The notes under the pieces were generated by a model. That model did not search any database and was not told where the DNA came from. It was given only the letters and a program-made list of their open reading frames with translations. Shown piece by piece: positions 6,767 to 14,197 of a DNA stretch of 27,583 nt; positions within the stretch are counted from its first letter, which is position 1, and every line of letters starts with the position of its first letter. The position numbers were made by a program, and so were the translations under genes. The DNA comes from DAIMZM01 sp036733985 (GTDB taxonomy: Bacteria; Bacillota; Dehalobacteriia; UBA4068), in the NCBI GenBank assembly GCA_036733985.1, contig DAIMZM010000020.1:1-27583 (forward strand), in the 5' to 3' direction.

Positions 6767-8620
6767 ATGCCGAATACCTGCAATGCTTATGATGTGATCG
6801 TGATCGGCGGCGGCCATGCCGGGACGGAGGCCGCCCTGGCCGCTGCCAGGCGGGGCTGCCGCACCCTGCTGCTGACCATGTCGCCGGAGAGCGTGGCCAT
6901 GGCGCCTTGCAACCCTTCCATTGGCGGCCCGGCCAAAAGCGTGCTGGTGCGGGAGATCGACGCCCTGGGCGGGGCCATGGCCAGGATCACTGACGCGGCC
7001 CAGATCCAGATCCGTATGCTCAATACGGGCAAGGGCCCGGCTGTCCGGGCGCTGCGGGCGCAAATTGACAAACCCCTGTACCAGGCACTGATGCTCCGCT
7101 ATCTGGAAACGCAAAAAAGTTTAGATATCCGGGCTGGGGAAGCGGCTGAGCTGCTTCTATCCGGGAACCGGCTGCGGGGCTGCCGCCTGACCAGCGGCGT
7201 GGAATTCCTGGCCCCGGCTGTGGTGATCTGCACCGGCACTTATCTGAACGGGAAGATCCTCATCGGCGACTACGAGGAAGCTTCCGGCCCCCTGGGCCAT
7301 CCGCCGGCCCTGAAACTGGCCCAATGGCTAAGGGCCCAGGGCTTGCCCCTGGCCAGGTTTAAAACCGGCACCCCGGCCCGGCTGGATAAAGAGAGCATCG
7401 ATTTCAGCAAAACCAGCCGCCAGGACGGGGAAGCGGGCCTGTTTTTCTCCTTCCTGACCCAACCCGGGGAATTCCAGCGGCCCATGCTGCCTTGCTGGCT
7501 CACCTACACCAATGAACGCACCCATCGGATCATCCGGGACAACCTGCAGCTGGCGCCCTTGTATTCCGGCCGCATCCACGGGGTGGGGGCCCGCTATTGC
7601 CCTTCCATCGAGGATAAGGTGGTGCGCTTTGCCGACCGGGACAGCCATCAGCTGTTTCTGGAGCCGGAGGGTGCGGCCGGCCGGGAATACTATGTCCAGG
7701 GCATGAGCACCTCCCTGCCGGAGCGGATCCAGATCCAGTTTTTACGCACCATACCCGGTTTGGCGGACTGCCGCATCATCAGGCCCGCTTATGCCATCGA
7801 ATACGATTGCCTGGATCCGCGCCAGCTCAACGCCATGCTGGGCCATTTGGAGATCAGCGGCCTGTTTTGCGCCGGGCAGATCAACGGCACCAGCGGCTAT
7901 GAGGAAGCGGCTGCCCAGGGCCTGCTGGCCGGGGCCAATGCGGCGGCTTTTGCCAAGGATTTGGAACCCCTGCTGCTGACCCGGGCCGAAGCCTACCTCG
8001 GCGTGCTGGCGGATGATCTGGCGACCAAGGGGGCGGACGAGCCTTACCGGCTGTTCACCTCCCGCTCCGAATACCGGCTGCTGCTCCGGCAGGACAACGC
8101 GGATCTGCGCCTGACGGAAAAAGGGATCGGCCTGGGCTTGGTGGAGGAAAAGCGGCAAGCCGCCTTTTACCGCAAGCGGGAACTGATCCAAGGGGAGATC
8201 CGGCGGCTGCAAAAAACCCGGCCCAGCGGCGCGGAGCTGGCCGCTTTTGGCGCGGCCCCGGCGCCGGAACAAAGCCTGGCTACCCTGCTGGCCCGGCCGG
8301 AGCTGGATTATGCCCGGATCGCCGGGATTTCGCCGCCGCCGGCCCCTTTGCCCCCGGAAGTGCGGGAGCAGACAGAGATCAGCCTGAAATACGCGGGCTA
8401 TATCCAAAAGCAGGCGGAGCAGGCGGAGCGCTTCCGGAAGCTGGAGGAAAAGCTGCTGCCGGCGGAGCTGGATTACTTGTCCCTGCCCGGCCTGTCCAAA
8501 GAAGGCGCCCAGAAGCTGGCCCGGCTGCGGCCCCACTCCCTGGGCCAGGCTTCCCGCATTCCCGGCGTCTCCCCGGCCGACCTCAGCCTGGTGATGGTCT
8601 ACCTGAAGATGCGGGGGTAA
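6767..8620 (+). CDS. mnmG: tRNA U34 modification enzyme MnmG (GidA)
   Basis: The 617-residue protein is the FAD-dependent partner of MnmE in making cmnm5U34 in tRNA. Seen: dinucleotide-binding GGGHAGTEAALAAARRG (14-30), CNPSIGGPAKSVLVREIDALGG, GTYLNGKILIGD, FKTGTPARLDKESIDFS with the cysteine/redox region around it, the second FAD motif GLFCAGQINGTSGYEEAAAQGLLAG, and TSRSEYRLLLRQDNADLRLT. The C-terminal helical domain ends with LPGLSKEGAQKLARLRP and GVSPADLSLVMVYLK, which binds tRNA and MnmE. Length is normal. An AAGGA stands 8 bases before the ATG. It sits 20 bp before the first parS site and is followed by rsmG, as in most Firmicutes. Confidence 0.97.
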   Translation: MPNTCNAYDVIVIGGGHAGTEAALAAARRGCRTLLLTMSPESVAMAPCNPSIGGPAKSVLVREIDALGGAMARITDAAQIQIRMLNTGKGPAVRALRAQIDKPLYQALMLRYLETQKSLDIRAGEAAELLLSGNRLRGCRLTSGVEFLAPAVVICTGTYLNGKILIGDYEEASGPLGHPPALKLAQWLRAQGLPLARFKTGTPARLDKESIDFSKTSRQDGEAGLFFSFLTQPGEFQRPMLPCWLTYTNERTHRIIRDNLQLAPLYSGRIHGVGARYCPSIEDKVVRFADRDSHQLFLEPEGAAGREYYVQGMSTSLPERIQIQFLRTIPGLADCRIIRPAYAIEYDCLDPRQLNAMLGHLEISGLFCAGQINGTSGYEEAAAQGLLAGANAAAFAKDLEPLLLTRAEAYLGVLADDLATKGADEPYRLFTSRSEYRLLLRQDNADLRLTEKGIGLGLVEEKRQAAFYRKRELIQGEIRRLQKTRPSGAELAAFGAAPAPEQSLATLLARPELDYARIAGISPPPAPLPPEVREQTEISLKYAGYIQKQAEQAERFRKLEEKLLPAELDYLSLPGLSKEGAQKLARLRPHSLGQASRIPGVSPADLSLVMVYLKMRG

Positions 8621-8640
8621 TCCTAGGGGAAAACCAGGAT

Positions 8641-8656
8641 TGTTTCACGTGAAACA
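8641..8656. promoter_or_regulatory. parS centromere site 1
   Basis: TGTTTCACGTGAAACA is a perfect 16-bp palindrome matching the parS consensus bound by ParB. It sits between the mnmG stop and the rsmG ribosome binding site, which starts directly after it (GGGGGAGG). ParB bound here could affect rsmG expression. A second identical site is at 9396-9411. Confidence 0.96.
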
Positions 8657-8669
8657 GGGGGAGGAATGT

Positions 8670-9389
8670 ATGGAAACGCTGCTAGAGGAATTATTCAACC
8701 AGGCCGGCCTGGAAATAAACGCCTGGGAAAGGGCCTCGCTGGCCCGGCATTGGCGGCTGCTCTACGCGGCCAATCAGCAGTTCAACCTTACGGCTATTCA
8801 GGAGGATGCCCTGGCGGCGGAAAAGCATTATCTGGATAGCCTGCTGCCCCTGGCCCAGCTTCGGGAAGCTGCCGGAGGAAGACAAGCGCTGCTGGCGGAT
8901 ATCGGCAGCGGCGGCGGCCTGCCCGCCCTCCCCCTGGCTATTTGCCTGCCTGACTTTTCTTTTACCCTGCTGGAAGCCACAGGTAAAAAATGCGCCTTTC
9001 TGGCGGAGACAGTGGAAAAGCTGGCCCTGGCCAATGTCAGTGTCAGGAAGCTCAGGGCTGAGGAAGCCGGGCGGGATCCGGCCCTCCGGGCCGGCTTTGA
9101 TTTTGTCACGGCCCGGGCAGTGGCCAGGCTGCCGGTGCTGCTGGAATATGCCTTACCCCTGTTGAAGCCGGGGGGCCGCTTCTTTGCTTATAAGGGCGCG
9201 GAAGCCGGGTTAGAGGTCCGGGAAAGCAGCCGGGCCCTGGCGGTTTTGGGCGGCAAGATCAGCGCCGTCCATGATTTTACCCTGCCGTTGAGCAAGGAAC
9301 AGCGGACTGTGATCCAGGTGACGAAAGAAAAGAAAACGCCGGACCGCTACCCGCGCCGGCCCGGCATGCCGGGAAAAGCGCCGCTGTAA
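8670..9389 (+). CDS. rsmG: 16S rRNA (guanine527-N7)-methyltransferase RsmG
   Basis: The 239-residue protein is RsmG (GidB), which methylates N7 of G527 in the 530 loop of 16S rRNA using S-adenosylmethionine. Seen: N-terminal helices with QFNLTAIQ and the conserved HYLDSL (53-58), the SAM-binding loop DIGSGGGLPALPLAI (77-91), LLEATGKKCAFL, and VTARAVARLPVLLEYALPLLKPGGRFFAYKG. I chose the ATG at 8670 because GGGAGG lies 5 bases upstream. A TTG at 8640 would put the parS palindrome inside the reading frame. Loss of this enzyme gives low-level streptomycin resistance in other bacteria. It is flanked on both sides by parS. Confidence 0.95.
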   Translation: METLLEELFNQAGLEINAWERASLARHWRLLYAANQQFNLTAIQEDALAAEKHYLDSLLPLAQLREAAGGRQALLADIGSGGGLPALPLAICLPDFSFTLLEATGKKCAFLAETVEKLALANVSVRKLRAEEAGRDPALRAGFDFVTARAVARLPVLLEYALPLLKPGGRFFAYKGAEAGLEVRESSRALAVLGGKISAVHDFTLPLSKEQRTVIQVTKEKKTPDRYPRRPGMPGKAPL

Positions 9390-9395
9390 AGCGCC

Positions 9396-9411
9396 TGTTT
9401 CACGTGAAACA
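9396..9411. promoter_or_regulatory. parS centromere site 2
   Basis: A second exact TGTTTCACGTGAAACA lies 6 bp after the rsmG stop and 126 bp before the parA start. With site 1 it brackets rsmG 755 bp apart. Origin-proximal parS pairs next to parAB are usual; they load the ParB sliding clamp and recruit SMC. Confidence 0.96.
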
Positions 9412-9537
9412 TTTTGCGGCCAAGGCAGGATAATACCGGGAGAATCAAGAATTTAAACCCGTCCGGGGAAATCAGCGCCCAGCTTGGCCCGGGCCGGATA
9501 TTTTCCGGGAGAGGCAAAGGGGGAAAAAATAAAACAT

Positions 9538-10302
9538 ATGGGTAAAATCATCGCCATCGTCAACCAAAAGGGCGGGGTGGCTAAAACTACCACAGCGGTC
9601 AACCTGGCCGCGGCCCTGGGGGAACGGGGGAAGAAGGCGCTGCTGGCGGATTTGGATCCCCAGGGCAACGCCACCAGCGGCCTGGGCGTGGACAGGCGCA
9701 GCATCAAGCATTGCGTCTATGATGTGCTGATCAACGACGCGCCGCCGGAAGCGGTGATCATCAAAACCGGCTTTCGCAACTTAAGCCTGCTGCCCGCCAC
9801 CATACAGCTGGCCGGCGCCGAGGTGGAGCTGGTTTCCGCCATTGCCAGGGAAAATAAGCTGCGCCGGGCCCTTCGGCCTCTGACCCCTTTTTATGATTTC
9901 ATCATCATCGATTGCCCGCCTTCCCTGGGCCTGCTGACCATCAATGCCCTGAGCTGCGCGGATCAACTGCTGATTCCCCTGCAATGCGAATATTATGCCC
10001 TGGAAGGCCTTTCCCAGCTTTTGTCCACCTATCAATTGGTGCAGGGCAATCTGAACCCGAAGCTGTCTATCGAAGGGGTGGTCCTGACGATGTACGACGG
10101 GCGCACCAACCTTTCCGCCCAGGTAGCGGAGGAAGCCCGGGGCTATTTCGGGGACAAAGTTTATGATACGGTCATTTCCCGCTCCGTGCGCCTTTCCGAA
10201 GCGCCCAGCCATGGCGTGCCAGGCATTTTCTATGACCAGAAATCCAAAGGCGCGGAGGAATACCAGGCTTTTGCCGAGGAGTTTTTAGCTAAGCAGGTTT
10301 AA
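9538..10302 (+). CDS. parA: Chromosome partitioning ATPase ParA (Soj)
   Basis: The 254-residue protein is a deviant-Walker ATPase of the ParA/MinD family that moves ParB-parS complexes and, in B. subtilis, modulates DnaA. Seen: NQKGGVAKTTTAVNLA (9-24) with the signature lysine K11, where the usual G of KGGVGKTT is A; DLDPQGNATSGLG (38-50); and IIIDCPPSLGLLTINAL. The C-terminal RSVRLSEAPSHGVPGIFYDQKSKGAEEY is typical Soj. The start at 9538 matches the family N-terminus. The purine stretch AAAGGGGG is about 14 bases upstream, so translation may be weak or another start used. parB follows, but 286 bp away because a repeat element lies between them. Confidence 0.96.
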   Translation: MGKIIAIVNQKGGVAKTTTAVNLAAALGERGKKALLADLDPQGNATSGLGVDRRSIKHCVYDVLINDAPPEAVIIKTGFRNLSLLPATIQLAGAEVELVSAIARENKLRRALRPLTPFYDFIIIDCPPSLGLLTINALSCADQLLIPLQCEYYALEGLSQLLSTYQLVQGNLNPKLSIEGVVLTMYDGRTNLSAQVAEEARGYFGDKVYDTVISRSVRLSEAPSHGVPGIFYDQKSKGAEEYQAFAEEFLAKQV

Positions 10303-10320
10303 AACCCCGCTCCTCCGGGA

Positions 10321-10537
10321 TTTAAAACCGTTCCTCTTTTGTTAAAGAGGAGCCGGGAAAATTTTAAATGGCTTGGGATCCAAGCGAATTATTTTTGTTT
10401 TTAATTTTATTATAAATTTAAATAATCTTTAAAAAGAAGTAAGTAAAAGGGTGAAACCTTAACAATAGCTGGATGTAACTTTACATAAATTTAAAATTCT
10501 TTTGTTTCTCTTCTTATAAGAAAAGAAAGGTTTTATT
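10321..10537. repeat. Paired-palindrome element, copy B, inverted (parA-parB gap)
   Basis: The gap 10303-10588 holds an AT-rich element. Left: TTTAAAACCGT at 10321-10331, stem TCCTCTTT/AAAGAGGA with loop TGTT (10332-10351), then GGGAAAATTTTAAAT, the type 2 end. Right: TTTAAAATTCTTTTG, an imperfect palindrome centred on TTCTTATAAGAA (10511-10522), then AAGGTTTTA, the type 1 end on the minus strand. Core words shared with copy C but on the opposite strand are CCTTAAC (10457-10463) and ATTTTATTATA (10404-10414). So copy B is inverted relative to A and C. A TATAAT at 10541-10546, without a clear -35, could let parB be transcribed separately. A small hairpin AAGCC-TTCC-GGCTT (10557-10570) precedes the parB ribosome site. 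Confidence 0.7.
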
Positions 10538-10588
10538 CATTATAATATCAAATCAAAAGCCTTCCGGCTTAAAATAAGGAGGGTGCAT

Positions 10589-11455
10589 ATGGCGAAGAAG
10601 CAAGCTTTAGGCCGGGGTTTATCAGCGCTTTTACCGGACGCGGCCAAGCTGTCGCAAATCGAGGAAGGGGAACGGGTACAGCTGCTGGACATCAGCCGGG
10701 TGCGGCCCAATCCCAACCAGCCCAGGAAAAACTTTGACCAGACAAAGCTCCAGGAATTGGCGGAGAGCATCCGGGCCCACGGCGTCATGCAGCCGCTGAT
10801 CGTGGCCAAGGAGGGCGGCAGCTGGCTGATCGTGGCCGGGGAACGGCGCTACCGGGCCGCCGGGCTGGCCGGCCTGACGGTTATACCCTGTATCGAAAGG
10901 ACTTTTACCCCGCCGGAGCTGGCGGAAATATCCTTGCTGGAGAATATACAGCGGGAAGACTTGAACGCCCTGGAAGAAGCCCAGGCCTTTTATGCGTTAA
11001 TAAATGAATATAACTATACCCAGGAGGAATTAGCCGCCTCTTTGGGCAAAAGCCGCTCAGCCATTGCCAATACCCTGCGCTTGCTGGCCCTGGCGCCTCA
11101 GGAAAAACAAGCCTTAAGCGAGGGTAAGATCAGCGCCGGCCATGCCCGGGCTTTGCTCAGCGTCGGCGACAGCCTGCTGCGGGGCCGTCTATTTGCCCGT
11201 ATCTTAAAGGAAAACTTATCCGTACGCCAGGCAGAGGAAGCGGCTCAGAATATCAATCAAACCAGGACCAACCGGAAAACAGCCCTGGTCCGGCGGGAAA
11301 GCGCTATTTTAAAGGATTTGGAGCGGCAGATCAACGCGGAGTTGGGCCTGAAAAGCCGTTTTCAAGGCAGCGGCCAGCGGGGCAAACTGGTGATCGAATA
11401 TTACAGCGAGGATGATCTGAATACCCTGCTGGATAAAATCATCGGCACCGCTTAA
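10589..11455 (+). CDS. parB: Chromosome partitioning protein ParB (Spo0J), CTP-dependent clamp
   Basis: The 288-residue protein binds parS, spreads as a CTP-gated DNA clamp and recruits SMC. Seen: N-terminal ParA-stimulating motif (LGRGLSALLP, 7-16), RPNPNQPRKNF (39-49), the CTP-binding GERRYRA (84-90), ENIQREDLNALEEA (118-131), the helix-turn-helix TQEELAASLGKSRSAIANTLRLL (144-166, parS recognition), and a C-terminal dimerization domain ending DDLNTLLDKIIG. The ATG at 10589 has AGGAGGG 5 bases upstream; a GTG at 10583 overlaps that site and is less likely. Both parS sites it should recognise are about 1.2-2 kb upstream. No separate Noc homologue is present in the window. Confidence 0.96.
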   Translation: MAKKQALGRGLSALLPDAAKLSQIEEGERVQLLDISRVRPNPNQPRKNFDQTKLQELAESIRAHGVMQPLIVAKEGGSWLIVAGERRYRAAGLAGLTVIPCIERTFTPPELAEISLLENIQREDLNALEEAQAFYALINEYNYTQEELAASLGKSRSAIANTLRLLALAPQEKQALSEGKISAGHARALLSVGDSLLRGRLFARILKENLSVRQAEEAAQNINQTRTNRKTALVRRESAILKDLERQINAELGLKSRFQGSGQRGKLVIEYYSEDDLNTLLDKIIGTA

Positions 11456-11842
11456 AATGGTTTTTTAAAACAGGTCTATGGGCGAAGCAAAGAGCATAGA
11501 ATTTAGCTTAGCCTCTAGCTGGCTGCTTTGAGCTATCCACAATAAAAAAATAAAAACCTCGGGAAAAGGCCGGGAATTCCTGTGGAAAACAGGAAAAATT
11601 TGTTGAACAAGGGTTGAACCTTCCGGCAATTTCGTTGATCATTAGCAGAGGCCTGCGGAACCGGCAAATTTCGGGGAAAACGGTGGAAAAAAAGAGGAAA
11701 CTTATCCCCGGTGTTTTGTTGAGCAAAAGCCCATTGAAACATAGTCACGAAAAGAATTATCCACAATATGCACAGGCCCTATTACTAATACTGATTTTAG
11801 ATAATAAAGCTGACTGCCTAAGGCGAGGAAAGGATGAAGCAT
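11456..11842. other. Second origin-type region between parB and dnaN
   Basis: This gene-free gap of almost 390 bp is AT-rich and carries DnaA-box-like sites: CTATCCACA at 11533-11541 (one mismatch), TGTGGAAAA at 11581-11589 (complement, one mismatch), two weaker ones near 11682 and 11702, and a perfect TTATCCACA at 11757-11765. The A-rich stretch 11541-11557 and the T/A-rich 11779-11810 could unwind easily. In Bacillus the dnaA-dnaN gap, directly upstream of dnaN, contains the DNA unwinding element. The same position relative to dnaN is kept here although dnaA is elsewhere. A TCTATG/CATAGA hairpin (11475-11500) just after parB might end its transcript, but it has no T-run. Confidence 0.7.
11757..11799 (+). 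promoter_or_regulatory. DnaA box plus DnaA-trio-like repeat (candidate unwinding site)
   Basis: A perfect DnaA box (11757-11765) is followed by the GC-rich CACAGGCC and then the trinucleotide run CTA-TTA-CTA-ATA-CTG-ATT-TTA (11779-11799). On the opposite strand the first three read 3'-GAT-AAT-GAT, the DnaA-trio consensus (3'-[G/A]AT), with near matches after them. Box, GC-rich spacer, trios and AT-rich DNA in this order match the basal unwinding system described for B. subtilis oriC. Function here is inferred. Confidence 0.55.
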
Positions 11843-12967
11843 ATGAAAATGATCATTCAAAAGGAAGATCTGCTATACGCGGTAAACGCGGTGGAGAAAG
11901 CTGTCTCCGGTAAAAATACGCTGCCGATCTTAAACAGCATTTTGATCAGCGCCGAAGCTGGGCGGGCCATTTTCCGGGCTACCGATATGGAGCTGGCTGT
12001 GGAATGCGTGGTCAATGCGGAAACGGAAGTTTCCGGCGTGATCGCCACCCCCGGCAAAAAGCTGGCCCAATTGGTGCGGCTGCTGCCCAACGGACCGGTG
12101 GAGATCCTCACCAGCCAAGGCGGCCAGCAATTGGAGCTGGTCTATGGCAAATCCCGGGCCTTTGTGCCCATGATGCCGCCGGAGGAATTCCCTCTGCTGC
12201 CTGAACCCAGGGAAAGCGACGGCTGTTTCCGGGCGCCGGCAGTGGTGTTCCGCCGTTTGATCCGCCAGGTGGCCATTGCCGCGGCAGCGGATGAACTAAG
12301 GCCGGTTTTCACCGGCGTGCTGGTGATCTTTAACCAGGACAGCGTGGAGATGGTGGCCACCGACACCCACCGCCTGGCCCGGGGCAAGGGTTTGGCCATG
12401 GGTGAAGGCCAGGCCAGCCTGCTGCTGCCCGGCCGGGTGCTGCAGGAAGTGGCCCGGCTGGCTGTAAACGATGACGAGCAGATAGTAGTACGGGCCGGGC
12501 AGAATCAGGCTTTCTTCAGCTTCGCTAATTTGACCTTTGCCAGCCGCCTGATTATGGGCCAATATCCGGATTATCAGCAGGTGATCCCGAAAGAGGAGCT
12601 GTTCGTCACGGAAATGGCCGCGGATAAACGGGGCCTGATGGACAGCCTGGAAAGGGCGGCTTTGATTTCGCAAAATGCCAGCCAGAAAAATCATACGGTC
12701 TGCCTGTCCCTGGAAGAGCAGGGCTGCCGCATCAGCGCCGAAACCCCGGACGAGGGCCGCATCAATGAAGAGCTGCCGGCCATGGTCAGCGGCCAGCTGT
12801 TTGAGATCAATTATAATGTCCGCTATTTGCTGGACGCCTTAAAGGTCATCGACGGCGAGCAGGTGCGCCTGCGCTTCACCGGGCCCAATACCCCGGGGGT
12901 GATTTTGCCGGAAGGAGAAGACCAGCAGTATCTTTATTTGCTGCTGCCGATACGGGTAGGACGCTGA
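11843..12967 (+). CDS. dnaN: DNA polymerase III beta sliding clamp
   Basis: The 374-residue protein is the ring-shaped processivity clamp that tethers polymerase III and many repair proteins to DNA. Seen: the three-fold repeated clamp fold with MIIQKEDLLYAVNAVEKAVSGKNTLPILNSI at the start, FRATDMELAVE, RPVFTGVLV, MVATDTHRLA in the middle repeat, FEINYNVRYLLDALKVID, and a C-terminus YLYLLLPIRVGR, close to the usual ...LPIR. Family alignment favours the ATG at 11843 (AAAGG 9 bases upstream); an in-frame ATG at 11834 with GAGG would add MKH. The stop overlaps the recF start (TGATG). Unusually, it is not next to dnaA but follows parB. Confidence 0.96.
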   Translation: MKMIIQKEDLLYAVNAVEKAVSGKNTLPILNSILISAEAGRAIFRATDMELAVECVVNAETEVSGVIATPGKKLAQLVRLLPNGPVEILTSQGGQQLELVYGKSRAFVPMMPPEEFPLLPEPRESDGCFRAPAVVFRRLIRQVAIAAAADELRPVFTGVLVIFNQDSVEMVATDTHRLARGKGLAMGEGQASLLLPGRVLQEVARLAVNDDEQIVVRAGQNQAFFSFANLTFASRLIMGQYPDYQQVIPKEELFVTEMAADKRGLMDSLERAALISQNASQKNHTVCLSLEEQGCRISAETPDEGRINEELPAMVSGQLFEINYNVRYLLDALKVIDGEQVRLRFTGPNTPGVILPEGEDQQYLYLLLPIRVGR

Positions 12968-14073
12968 TGCTGCTGAAACGCTTAAGGCTGGACAATTTCC
13001 GCAATTATAGCCGGGAGGAGCTGCTGCCGGATCCGGAAGTCAATTTAATTTACGGCGCCAATGCCCAGGGCAAATCAAATTTGCTGGAAGCGGTTTCCTA
13101 TCTGGGCATGGCTTCCTCCTTCCGTTCCGCCCTGGATCAGGAGCTGATCCGCTATGAGCAGGATTACTTTTACCTGGAAAGCGAAGGGGAAAGCGAAACC
13201 CAGGGCCAGCTCCGGATTTCCGCCGCTTATTCCCGGGAGAAAAAGCGGAAATGGACCGTGAACGGCCAGCCGAAAAAGAGGCTCACCGATGTGGTGGGCC
13301 TTTTCCACAGCGTGGTCTTTGCGCCGGAAGATATTTACCTGGTGAAAGCCGGGCCGGAGCACAGGCGGCGCTACCTGAACCGGCAGATGTCCCAAAACGA
13401 GCGGGAATACTGCCGCCTGCTGCTCAGCTACAATCATGTGCTGAAGCAGCGGAACGCCTGCCTGAAAAAAGCCGGGGGAAACCAGGTTCCGGAAGAGCTG
13501 GCGGCCTGGGACCGGCAACTGACCGCTTATGGCAGCGCGGTGATTGCCGGCCGCCAGCGCACCGTGGCCCAGCTGATCCCGTTAGCCGCGGAGCTGCACA
13601 GCCGCTTGTCCGGCGGGGAAACCCTGGCCCTGGTTTATCAGGACCAGCTTTTAGCCAAGGCGGCCGGGGCTTTGGACAAAGAGGAGCTGGCGGCGGTTTT
13701 TGGCCAGGAGCTGGCCCGGCTGCGCCAGGCGGAGCTGGCCCGGGGCCTGACCCTCATAGGCCCTCACCGCGATGATTTGCTGGTGCTGCTCAATGACCGC
13801 CCGGCCCGGGATTATGCCAGCCAGGGCCAGCAGCGCACCCTGGCCTTGGCCTTGAAGCTGGCTGAGCTGGAGCTGGCCAGAGTCCTGACCGGGGAATACC
13901 CCCTGCTGCTGCTGGACGACGTCCTTTCCGAGCTGGATGAGGACCGGCGGCGGCAAATCATCAGCCTGGTCAGCGGCAAGACCCAGACTTTTATCAGCGC
14001 CGTGGACGGGGCTTGCCCGGTGCGGGCCGGGGCTAAATGGCAGATCAAAAACGGCCGGATCTTTAAGGATTGA
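12967..14073 (+). CDS. recF: DNA replication and repair protein RecF
   Basis: The 368-residue SMC-like ATPase helps load RecA at single-strand gaps together with RecO and RecR. Seen: RLRLDNFRNY, Walker A GANAQGKSN (30-38; Ser where T is common), the long middle region with HRRRYLNRQMSQNEREY, the ABC-type signature YASQGQQRTLALALKLAELELA, and Walker B LLLLDDVLSELD (about 313-324). The family end FISAVD also matches. Its start codon overlaps the dnaN stop by one base, so the two are cotranslated. The genes that often follow recF in Firmicutes (DUF721, remB/yaaB, gyrB) are absent; an ABC exporter follows instead. Confidence 0.96.
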   Translation: MLLKRLRLDNFRNYSREELLPDPEVNLIYGANAQGKSNLLEAVSYLGMASSFRSALDQELIRYEQDYFYLESEGESETQGQLRISAAYSREKKRKWTVNGQPKKRLTDVVGLFHSVVFAPEDIYLVKAGPEHRRRYLNRQMSQNEREYCRLLLSYNHVLKQRNACLKKAGGNQVPEELAAWDRQLTAYGSAVIAGRQRTVAQLIPLAAELHSRLSGGETLALVYQDQLLAKAAGALDKEELAAVFGQELARLRQAELARGLTLIGPHRDDLLVLLNDRPARDYASQGQQRTLALALKLAELELARVLTGEYPLLLLDDVLSELDEDRRRQIISLVSGKTQTFISAVDGACPVRAGAKWQIKNGRIFKD

Positions 14074-14103
14074 GCTGAAAAAATATTGAGGCAAAAAAAA
14101 CAG

Positions 14104-14132
14104 TTTACTATAAATTAATATTCGTGTACTAT
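14104..14132 (+). promoter_or_regulatory. Predicted promoter of the ABC exporter operon
   Basis: TTTACT (14104-14109) and TACTAT (14127-14132) are 17 bp apart in the AT-rich recF-ABC gap, each with 4-5 matches to the sigma-A hexamers. The transcript would start near 14139 and have a leader of about 60 nt. Confidence 0.45.
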
Positions 14133-14133
14133 G

Positions 14134-14161
14134 ATATGACATGCTGGGTTAGCCGTCATAT
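14134..14161. promoter_or_regulatory. Inverted repeat just after the ABC promoter, possible operator
   Basis: Perfect 7-bp arms ATATGAC (14134-14140) and GTCATAT (14155-14161) with a 14-bp spacer begin 1 bp after the predicted -10. The placement over the start site would suit a repressor such as those controlling many drug exporters. No regulator gene lies next to it, and chance or an RNA hairpin is possible. Confidence 0.35.
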
Positions 14162-14197
14162 TCTCTTTATTTTTAGGAAATGGTTTAGGATTAAGTT

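Noticed and set aside
11614..11913. Small plus-strand frame before dnaN
   Set aside because: It spans the DnaA boxes and trio region and overlaps dnaN in another frame; no ribosome site.
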